Below, piece after piece: positions 1-5,922 of a stretch of DNA of 11,991 nucleotides. The position numbers and the translations under genes were made by a program. The notes under the pieces were generated by a model that was not told where the DNA came from, did not search any database, and was given only the letters and a program-made list of their open reading frames with translations. The DNA comes from Firmicutes bacterium UBA5420. Lineage in GTDB: Bacteria > Bacillota > Limnochordia > Darwinibacteriales > Darwinibacteriaceae. The stretch is taken from contig DHNI01000143.1 in assembly GCA_002409455.1 (NCBI GenBank), forward strand, positions 1 to 11,991, given 5' to 3'. Positions within the stretch are counted from its first letter, which is position 1. Each line of letters opens with the position of its first letter.

Positions 1-114
1 TTTGAAGAACTAACTTCCATCAAAGATTTTGAAGAACTAACTTCCAGATCAAATTCTACAGGGGTTGAACTTACTTTTTCAATTAAGGTACCATCATTTT
101 CGGGTAGCTCATAA
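1..114 (+). CDS. C-terminal end of an unidentified protein (5' end outside the window)
   Basis: Frame 1 is open from the first base to a TAA at 112-114, giving 37 residues. The frame contains an exact 19-bp direct repeat (1-19 and 28-46) with a 27-bp period. The repeat therefore stays in frame and encodes the peptide FEELTS twice, separated by IKD. An in-frame nine-codon duplication is mild support for coding. The remaining tail is Ser/Thr-rich with no motif I recognise. The gene lies upstream of and in the same direction as the exporter operon, but a promoter sits between them. Function is unknown, and the call rests only on the open frame and the repeat. Confidence 0.45.
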   Translation, partial: FEELTSIKDFEELTSRSNSTGVELTFSIKVPSFSGSS

Positions 115-124
115 CATATGGCGG

Positions 125-153
125 TTGACTATTCGTGGAGGCGAAAGTATCAT
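125..153 (+). promoter_or_regulatory. Sigma-A-type promoter for the first ABC exporter operon
   Basis: A -35 box TTGACT (125-130) and a -10 box TATCAT (148-153) are separated by exactly 17 bp, each one mismatch from consensus. Transcription would start near 160, leaving a leader of about 60 nt before the ATG at 220. The promoter lies inside the N-terminal extension that would result from starting the ATPase gene at 118, which argues for the downstream start. Confidence 0.6.
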
Positions 154-219
154 AGGGATAATAATCACCACTGGCTATGTGCGGCTTTGACCGTGGTGGT
201 GGTGGCGGGGGGGAGAACC

Positions 220-1212
220 ATGTATGCCATTGAGGCGCGAGGCTTGAACAAACTTTATCGTACCAAGGTCAAAGAAGAGGGTCTTGGAGCATCAATCCGG
301 GCTTTGCTGAAGCCAGAATATCGGGATGTGCAAGCGGTTCGAGAGATAAGCTTTACTGTAAATCAAGGAGAGATTCTGGCCTTCATCGGCCCCAATGGTG
401 CGGGCAAATCAACAACGATAAAAATGCTGACAGGGATTCTGCACCCCACAAGCGGGAAGGTATCCGTATTGGGTATGGATCCGACCAAGGAGCGTCAAAA
501 ACTATCTTATCGAATTGGTACGGTCTTCGGCCAGAAATCCCAGCTTTGGTTTCATCTGCCGCCTACCGATAGCTTTGCTCTGCTGGGGGCTATCTACGAT
601 CTAGATAAAAAGACGCTGAAAAATAGGGTAGAGGAACTCGCGGATCTGTTCGGTTTGGAGGATTTGCTGACCACCCCTGTGCGCAAACTTTCCTTGGGGC
701 AAAGGATCCGCTGCGAAGTGGCTGCTTCTTTGTTGCATACGCCGGATATCCTTTTCTTAGATGAACCAACCATCGGTTTAGACGTAGTGGTCAAGCAGAA
801 CATTCGAGAATTAATCATGCGCATGAACAGCGAGAGAGGCACAACAATATTTCTAACCAGCCACGATACGGGAGATGTGGAACGGATTTGCCGGCGCGCC
901 ATAGTCATCGACCACGGGCAGCTAATTCTGGATCAATCGGTAAAAAGCCTCAAGTACGACTATTTGAACCGCAAAATCATCAAGGTACGATTCGATAAGC
1001 CGCAGCATCTTGAGCCACCACAAGGAATGGACCTAGAAAGATCAGGTAAACTTGGTGCGCTCTTATCAGTGGATACCCGCATTTGTCCTATTGATGAGGC
1101 CATGCGCTGGCTAATTAGCCAAGGGGGCGTAGCTGATATAACGGTAGAGGATCCCCCCATGGAGGAGATCATTTCCTCTATTTTTCAGAGTAAGGAGGCA
1201 GGTGCGGTATGA
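220..1212 (+). CDS. ABC-2 exporter ATP-binding protein (viologen-exporter type, COG4586-like)
   Basis: This is the ATPase subunit of an ABC-2 exporter, 330 residues, predicted to sit on the cytoplasmic face and power the two permeases encoded downstream. Visible motifs are Walker A GPNGAGKST (residues 57-65), Q-loop Gln105 in FGQKSQL, the signature LSLGQR (157-162; this LSLGQ variant is typical of the subfamily), Walker B ILFLDEP (177-183) and switch His215 in TSHD. An N-terminal insertion before Walker A (about residues 14-36) and a C-terminal extension of about 90 residues also fit this subfamily. I chose the ATG at 220 because a purine-rich GGGAG (211-215) precedes it and homologues start close to MYAIE. 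The frame is open back to 118, but that extension is low-complexity and overlaps the promoter. The substrate cannot be read from the sequence. Family members have been linked to viologen and drug export. Confidence 0.9.
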   Translation: MYAIEARGLNKLYRTKVKEEGLGASIRALLKPEYRDVQAVREISFTVNQGEILAFIGPNGAGKSTTIKMLTGILHPTSGKVSVLGMDPTKERQKLSYRIGTVFGQKSQLWFHLPPTDSFALLGAIYDLDKKTLKNRVEELADLFGLEDLLTTPVRKLSLGQRIRCEVAASLLHTPDILFLDEPTIGLDVVVKQNIRELIMRMNSERGTTIFLTSHDTGDVERICRRAIVIDHGQLILDQSVKSLKYDYLNRKIIKVRFDKPQHLEPPQGMDLERSGKLGALLSVDTRICPIDEAMRWLISQGGVADITVEDPPMEEIISSIFQSKEAGAV

Positions 1213-2000
1213 GAAGTGTTCGGAAATACGGTACCGTCTTACGGATTAGCCTGGAGAATGCCTTCGCTTATCGTAGTACTGCCGTTGGCGGCCTTCTTTT
1301 CTATTCCCTTTTTATTTTCGTGTTTTTCAATCTTTGGCGGGCGATCTATCAAGGAGGCGAAGTGGCAGGATATTCCCTCACTCAGATGGTTTGGTACCTA
1401 TGTATAACGGAGTTGATCGTGTTTGCCTGCCGAAGCAGCGTCTTTGCACAAATGAACGAGGATGTTAAATCGGGCAATATCTCGTATCAACTGAACCGCC
1501 CCTATCACTATGTTCTCTACCAATTCTTCAACGCCTTAGGGGGCATGACCTTTAACTTATTCCTTTATGGGGCATTAGCAATAGTGCTAGGGTTAGTGAT
1601 GGTCGGACCCATACCGGGATTTCGCCTTCATAACCTTCCCTTTATCCTCCTTTCAGGAGTTTTGGGGATGGTCATTAATTTTTTCTTGTTGATGACCCTT
1701 GGCTTAACCGCGTTTCGCCTAGAAGAAAACACGGCATTCTATTTTCTCTATCAAAAGCTTGTCTTTATGCTGGGAATGTTCATTCCCGTAGAGTTTTTAC
1801 CCCCATGGCTACAGGGGATCGCGCGGTGGCTGCCCTTTTCTTATGTTGCTTGGGCACCGGGCAGGCTATTTGTGGCTTTTAGCTGGGATTTCTTTTGGCA
1901 AGTGATCCCCGTTCAGCTGGCGTGGGCGGGAGTGGCCGTTAGTCTGGCCTTCGTTATGTACAATTTCGGAATCCGAGGCCTACAGGCCCACGGTGGTTAG
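1209..2000 (+). CDS. ABC-2 family exporter permease, subunit 1 (COG4587-like)
   Basis: This is an integral membrane protein of 263 residues with about six hydrophobic segments, starting around residue 23 after a short basic, cytoplasmic-looking N-terminus. Together with the next gene it should form the transmembrane pore, with the preceding ATPase driving it. The ATG at 1209 overlaps the ATPase stop as ATGA and has a strong AAGGAGG at 1192-1198, so the start is well supported and translation is probably coupled. Its length and the order ATPase-permease-permease match the viologen-exporter-type permease family (ABC2_membrane_6). Substrate is unknown. Confidence 0.85.
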   Translation: MRSVRKYGTVLRISLENAFAYRSTAVGGLLFYSLFIFVFFNLWRAIYQGGEVAGYSLTQMVWYLCITELIVFACRSSVFAQMNEDVKSGNISYQLNRPYHYVLYQFFNALGGMTFNLFLYGALAIVLGLVMVGPIPGFRLHNLPFILLSGVLGMVINFFLLMTLGLTAFRLEENTAFYFLYQKLVFMLGMFIPVEFLPPWLQGIARWLPFSYVAWAPGRLFVAFSWDFFWQVIPVQLAWAGVAVSLAFVMYNFGIRGLQAHGG

Positions 2001-2002
2001 GG

Positions 2003-2809
2003 GTGGGTGCATTGAAAGACTTAGGAAAAACACTACGATTAATCGGTCTCTATTTTAAGGTTAACCTAGCGTCTGCCATGGAATATCGGGGTAGCTTTTG
2101 GCTGCAAGCCTTTGGCATGGCACTTTCCAATGGTAGTTTTGTGTTCTTTTGGTGGATTGCCTTTCAGCAGATTGGTGGAAGCATTGGGGGATACGATTTC
2201 AAAGACGTGATGTTCATCTGGGCCGTAACTTCCTCCGCTTTTGGCGCCGCGAATATCTTTTTTGCTAATATGAATGGGATTACCCGTATTATTATAAACG
2301 GAGAACTGGATACATTCCTGCTACAGCCAAAAGACGTCTTAATTAGCCTTTTATGCGCTAAGACTTCACTTGGCGCCTGGGGTGATTTAGGCTACGGTGT
2401 AATCTTGATGGCCTTAACCCAGGGACCAAGTAAGATGGCCTGGGGTATGTTTATAGCCGGTGTTATCGTCGGCGGTCTTTTAATGACCGCGGTTGCTGTT
2501 ACTGCGCATAGTCTCACATTCTATTTCGGGGATGCGGCCCTGATTGGAGGGATGGTCCAGGAGTTTGTGCTTAATTTCTCTCTTTATCCTGTTGGCATTT
2601 ACCGGGGTTTTGTCCGTGTTTTGATGTATACTGTAATTCCCGCGTTTTTCATGGTTCATCTTCCATTGAAACTGGTCCGGGACTTTAGTTGGTCAGGGTT
2701 AATCGCCCTACTCGGTGTCTGCATCGTATATTGTTCCTTTGCCTATTGGTTCTTCTATCGGGGACTAAAAAAGTATGAGTCGGGAAACCTGGTGATCACC
2801 AGAATCTAG
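2003..2809 (+). CDS. ABC-2 family exporter permease, subunit 2 (COG3694-like)
   Basis: This is the second membrane subunit of the exporter: 268 residues, about six transmembrane segments, and an N-terminus reminiscent of subunit 1 (short amphipathic helix, then an aromatic-rich segment). Only two bases separate it from the upstream stop, so the three genes form one transcription unit. The start is a GTG at 2003 with no clear ribosome binding site. A TTG at 2012, preceded by the purine run at 2001-2007, is an alternative that removes three residues. The last codons contain a perfect 14-bp palindrome (2789-2802). No convincing terminator follows the gene. Confidence 0.85.
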   Translation: MGALKDLGKTLRLIGLYFKVNLASAMEYRGSFWLQAFGMALSNGSFVFFWWIAFQQIGGSIGGYDFKDVMFIWAVTSSAFGAANIFFANMNGITRIIINGELDTFLLQPKDVLISLLCAKTSLGAWGDLGYGVILMALTQGPSKMAWGMFIAGVIVGGLLMTAVAVTAHSLTFYFGDAALIGGMVQEFVLNFSLYPVGIYRGFVRVLMYTVIPAFFMVHLPLKLVRDFSWSGLIALLGVCIVYCSFAYWFFYRGLKKYESGNLVITRI

Positions 2810-2895
2810 AGGAAACGACAGTGGTGCCAAGGCATTTCTTAAAAGAACTCGCTTCCACGGATTATCCCCGTGTTTATTTGGGCAGGCAGGGCTGC

Positions 2896-3018
2896 TCAGC
2901 TTTCTGTCTTGGTATCTGTAATGGGCACAAGTCGATCGTCTCTTGCGCCGAATAGAAAACAAGGACAAGTCTTATCATCCACCTCTTCTACAGAGGTGGG
3001 TGCTTCCCGCTGATAGAC
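2896..3018 (-). pseudogene. Possible C-terminal scrap of an alpha/beta-hydrolase (acetyl-esterase-like)
   Basis: On the minus strand a 41-codon stretch ends at a TGA (2896-2898) and encodes CPCFLFGARDDRLVPI about two thirds of the way in. This resembles the block around the acid residue of small acetyl-esterases (form PPxFLxhaxDDxxVPv), where the Asp is part of the triad. The catalytic serine region is absent upstream: the adjoining DNA belongs to the plus-strand sensor fragment. The stop also arrives before the block that would carry the catalytic His. I therefore read it as a remnant. The assignment rests on one short motif and is tentative. The bases between 2810 and 2895 hold nothing I recognise on either strand. 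Confidence 0.35.
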
Positions 3019-3019
3019 A

Positions 3020-3781
3020 TGGGTTACCTTACCCCTTATTACAATTAATGTGATCAGTGAACGCTACGCCATTGATACTATTAAGGATCAAGTAATACAG
3101 TCTAACACCAATCTGCTAACCCTCCATACTGAGCAAATTGATTACAGTTTACGAGAGGCAGCAAACTATATCTATCAATTGTCTGCACATCCAGATCTCT
3201 ATTACTATAGCGGCGATTCAGAGATTGAGCTAAACGATTTTGTTGAGGCTAAATTACGTCTCCACAAATCCATTAACGCACAGGCACCGTTTTATCCCTT
3301 TATCGATGCGGTATTCGTCTACTCGGTTTTCCACGATGACCTTATCTACAGCTATTTCGGATCATCCTTTGATGAGCGTCTAGCAACTTCGACCGAGGTG
3401 AGGGAGGCACTGCGAACAGAATCCGCCAATCTCACAAGCTACAGCTGGAATATTTTGCAGGGCGAAGACAGGTTTTATCTCATCTATCTGCAAAAGCACG
3501 ATAATGTCTACGTCGGTACGTGGGTCAACATGGAGCACTTGATCACTTCATTGCAATTTCTAGACTTCGGAGATACCGGTCAGGCACTTCTGGCCGTTGA
3601 CGGTTATGGTCCGGTTAATAGAACCTCTATTTTCAAGGAAACAGAGATATCCCTGGAAGAAGCTACAACGGTATACGGGGGTACTGAACGTTATTTGGTT
3701 ATTCCCAAAGCATCCAAGGTTGCTGATTTTCATGTTTTGGCTGCCATTCCTGAAGACGCGATTTTTGACAAGATATCCCGT
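3020..3781 (+). pseudogene. Truncated extracytoplasmic sensor (Cache-like) domain of a membrane-bound regulator
   Basis: About 250 codons resemble the extracytoplasmic sensor region of AraC-type or histidine-kinase membrane regulators common in Bacillota. The fragment begins inside the end of a first membrane helix (LPLITINV), then shows the usual post-membrane helix (TIKDQVIQSNTNLLTL), the mixed alpha/beta sensor body, and a final strand (FHVLAAIPEDAIFD) that normally precedes the second membrane helix. No second membrane helix, HTH or kinase follows. Upstream, the frame is closed by a TAG at 3014-3016, so the rest of the first helix is missing. The open frame (GTG at 3050) runs on to 3901, but from about 3782 it reads antisense through a glycoside hydrolase fragment and is not real protein. 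The fragment carries no frameshift, so the break is recent or artefactual. Confidence 0.6.
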
Positions 3782-3790
3782 GACTGCAAA

Positions 3791-4411
3791 GATCCTGCGG
3801 GCAAATTGGAGATAAAGCTCCTCAGGCTTTCCCCTTCCCGCGCTTTGTCCCCTACCCAATCCGAGCGGTTCATCCATATTTACGTTGACGTAGGGCGATG
3901 AGAAATTCGGCAGAAGTTCCTCAAACAGATCCTCCACCAGTTTGCTGCTGCGAGGATCGATTGGATTGAGGGTTACCGGCGGAACAGCAAATTGAAACGG
4001 TGTTGTCATTCCCCCTGGGTGTTCAGCCAGATCCGCCAATTCCGCCAATTCCGCTGTTGCCAGCCAATCACCCATATGGCCAAGACAATTTTGGTTGGGA
4101 ACCAAGTCAATGAAACGCTCCTTGGCGTAAAGATCCAGCTTTTCAAATTCCTCAGTTGTTAACGGCGTGGCATCTGGAAAAAGGTGCTTATACTTTTGAT
4201 ATTCAAAGGCATAGCCCTCCATATATAGCTGAAGATGGTTAAGCTTTACCTCTGCCATGAGATCCACTAAGGAGTACAGGGTTTGCAGCGTGGGGATTTT
4301 GTTTCTCCCAATATCCAAAAGAAAACCACGCACAGGGAAATCCGGTTCGTCTGCAATCTGAACATACGGCAGCTCACCTTGGTAAGCCTGGCTAAGCTGT
4401 CTCAGGTTTTT
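3791..4411 (-). pseudogene. Internal fragment of a family 20 glycoside hydrolase (beta-N-acetylhexosaminidase-like)
   Basis: The minus strand encodes about 207 codons without a stop that match the first part of a GH20 catalytic barrel. They begin with a link region (NLRQLSQAY), then DEPDFPVRGFLLDIGRNKIP, the LNHLQLYMEGYAF strand, and further on VNVNMDEPLGLGRG, whose Asp-Glu pair resembles the GH20 catalytic D-E dyad. The N-terminal non-catalytic domain and the second half of the barrel are missing. At 3791 the reading runs into the antisense of the sensor fragment, and at about 4411 into the antisense of the alpha/beta-hydrolase N-terminus. A GTG at 4333 could open a 257-codon frame, but it lies inside the domain and its last 75 codons are antisense of the sensor. 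It should not be annotated as an enzyme. Confidence 0.7.
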
Positions 4412-4414
4412 GCA

Positions 4415-5395
4415 GTGTTTTGGACGGTGCTTGCCGCTATTTTGATTTTTCTTACACTAGTCGTTTTAGCAGTTTTCGTCTTCTTTTACTTTTCCCAAAA
4501 GCCTTTAGTCAATTTCCTTAGAAACCTGGGCGGAGAAGGCGAGTCGGTTATTCAGCCAAAAAACTATGAGGAATACCGCTCCCAGGTGCGATTAGAAAAG
4601 GATCTCATTTACGCATCCAACTACCCCGCCAATCGTTATGATTTGTATCGCCCGAATAATTCCACAGGCGATGAACCTGTGATTATTTGGGCCCATGGCG
4701 GTGGATTTGTTGCAGGAAGAAAAGAGGGAACCGAGCATCTTTGCACCATGCTTAGCTCCCTTGGTTATGTGGTTGCATCTATGGATTATGCGTTGGCGCC
4801 CGAATATAAATACCCTGTTGCCATTGAGCAGGTGGGGGAGTTGGGCAGGCACCTCAAAGAGGAGGGTTTTAACCTTGAACGGGTGTTTTTGGGCGGTGAT
4901 TCGGCGGGAGCGCATATCATCTCTTTATATGCGGCTACGGAAACAAATCAGGCTCTAGCTAAAGCTATGGATTTTCAGCCAGTGCATAAGCCGGAAACTC
5001 TACGAGGGGTGATTCTGTGCTGCGGTCCCTTCGATCTTGTCGCAATTGGCAGAGTGAATCTAAAGCTTAGGTTTTTAACTTGGGTATTAGCTAGGGCCTA
5101 TTTTGGTGTCCCTTTCTGGCATCGGAGCAAAGAGGTGAAAAGATCAAATGTAGTTGAGAACGTCACGGCCCAGTACCCGCCAACGTATATCACTGATGGG
5201 AATACTGGTTCTTTCGAGGTGCAGGGCCGGCGCCTTGGAAACAAGCTCCGGAGCTTAGGTGTTCCTGTTCAAGAGTTATATTTCAAGCCTGAGCGGGGGG
5301 AAATACCCCATGAGTATCTGTTTCTCTTAGATACTAAGGAAGCATTGGAAGGTTTTCATGATCTGGCCGAGTTTTTGAAACAACACAGCGCTTAA
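4415..5395 (+). CDS. Membrane-anchored alpha/beta hydrolase (hormone-sensitive-lipase-like esterase)
   Basis: This is a probable carboxylesterase. Counted from the GTG at 4415, the oxyanion motif HGGGF starts at residue 94, the nucleophile Ser163 lies in GDSAG, and the acid Asp261 (ITDG) and His299 (PHEY) complete the triad, so the catalytic set is intact. A strongly hydrophobic N-terminal helix (about residues 2-26) suggests a membrane anchor with the catalytic domain outside the cytoplasm. The start is uncertain. The frame is open back to a TTG at 4283, but those first 40-odd codons are antisense of the GH20 fragment. GTG 4415 and GTG 4427 are the first starts past the join, and neither has a good ribosome binding site. 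The native 5' end may have been lost in the rearrangement. A hairpin terminator follows the stop. Confidence 0.75.
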   Translation: MFWTVLAAILIFLTLVVLAVFVFFYFSQKPLVNFLRNLGGEGESVIQPKNYEEYRSQVRLEKDLIYASNYPANRYDLYRPNNSTGDEPVIIWAHGGGFVAGRKEGTEHLCTMLSSLGYVVASMDYALAPEYKYPVAIEQVGELGRHLKEEGFNLERVFLGGDSAGAHIISLYAATETNQALAKAMDFQPVHKPETLRGVILCCGPFDLVAIGRVNLKLRFLTWVLARAYFGVPFWHRSKEVKRSNVVENVTAQYPPTYITDGNTGSFEVQGRRLGNKLRSLGVPVQELYFKPERGEIPHEYLFLLDTKEALEGFHDLAEFLKQHSA

Positions 5396-5430
5396 GGAAC
5401 ACTGATAGCAGCGGCGAGTGCGGAGTTGCC

Positions 5431-5451
5431 CCTGGGGTTGCCCCTGGTTTT
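5431..5451 (+). terminator. Intrinsic terminator after the alpha/beta hydrolase
   Basis: CCTGGGG (5431-5437), loop TTG, CCCCTGG (5441-5447) and TTTT form a 7-bp stem with one T-T mismatch followed by a short U run, 36 nt after the hydrolase stop. The hairpin arises from two tandem copies of GTTGCCCCTGG (5425-5435 and 5437-5447). The U tract is short, so efficiency may be modest. Confidence 0.5.
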
Positions 5452-5461
5452 GAAAAAACTA

Positions 5462-5490
5462 TTTACACAAACAATGATTCGTGCTATACT
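5462..5490 (+). promoter_or_regulatory. Promoter of the T-box/trpBA operon
   Basis: TTTACA (5462-5467) and TATACT (5485-5490) are spaced by 17 bp, each close to the sigma-A consensus. The expected transcription start is near 5497, just ahead of the first leader hairpin. Confidence 0.7.
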
Positions 5491-5496
5491 ATTTGC

Positions 5497-5821
5497 AATT
5501 CCATATGTCGCCAGATGAATGCAAAGCATTCATCAAACCGTTGATGCGGAGATAACGGTGATCATGCTCACACAGAGAGCCCGGGATGGTGGGATCCGGG
5601 TTGAAAACAAGTCGTCAAATGGACCGCGGAGGGTGCAGGTGAAATGCAAAGACATTGCATGTCTTTGCTAAAGTATTCTGCAACGTGTGGGCATACGTCA
5701 GTTGCCGGGGATATGTTGGTATCCTGCTAAGTGCATGAATTCATTTTCATGAATCAAGGTGGCACCACGAGTTCGATGATTGAACCCGTCCTTGACATTA
5801 TTTGTCAGGGGTGGGTTTTTT
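5497..5821 (+). promoter_or_regulatory. T-box riboswitch, tryptophan (UGG) specifier
   Basis: This is a cis-acting leader that senses uncharged tRNA-Trp and controls read-through into trpBA. In order, there is a 9-bp hairpin (5514-5534) and the base of Stem I, with GCGG (5546-5549) pairing CCGC (5624-5627). The conserved AGAGAG (5574-5579) is followed by a distal hairpin with a GGTGGG loop (5580-5600). The specifier triplet TGG (5620-5622) is followed by the usual purine. A Stem III-like hairpin follows, with 10-bp arms 5646-5655 and 5659-5668. The T-box core AAGGTGGCACCACG (5756-5769) has its TGGC bulge at 5760-5763. The C in TGGC would pair with discriminator base G73, as expected for bacterial tRNA-Trp. 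The terminator follows. The specifier assignment is by position and motif, without a computed fold. Confidence 0.9.
5785..5821 (+). terminator. T-box regulated intrinsic terminator
   Basis: Arms 5785-5797 and 5803-5815 form a 13-bp stem (three G-U pairs) with a TTATT loop and a run of six T (5816-5821). The T-box core just upstream can form the competing antiterminator with the 5' side of this region when uncharged tRNA binds. Confidence 0.9.
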
Positions 5822-5910
5822 GCTTCTCTCGCTCCTGCAAGAAGGGAGTTGGTCGTATCGTTATACCCTGGTGGAATGAACATGCGGCGAAACCATTGAT
5901 TGGTGGAGAG

Positions 5911-5917
5911 AAGGAGG
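5911..5917 (+). promoter_or_regulatory. Ribosome binding site deciding the trpB start
   Basis: AAGGAGG is followed by two successive ATG codons. The first (5920) is only 2 nt away, the second (5923) is 5 nt away, so 5923 is the better-spaced start. The frame is open upstream to 5731, but that part runs through the T-box terminator and is not protein. Confidence 0.7.
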
Positions 5918-5922
5918 ACATG

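Noticed and set aside
118..219. N-terminal extension of the first ABC ATPase from ATG 118
   Set aside because: It is low-complexity, has no ribosome binding site, and contains a good promoter; homologues start near the ATG at 220.
2765..2968. Minus-strand open frame of 67 codons at the end of the exporter operon
   Set aside because: Its C-terminal part is antisense to the permease gene, it has no ribosome binding site, and it matches nothing I recognise.
2970..3020. Right end or guide-RNA scaffold of an IS200/IS605 element
   Set aside because: The hairpin is reminiscent of such ends, but no TnpA or TnpB sequence is present on either side and the bases also fit esterase codons.
5731..5922. 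Upstream extension of trpB
   Set aside because: It runs through the T-box core and terminator; the AAGGAGG at 5911 and the conserved TrpB N-terminus fix the start at about 5923.
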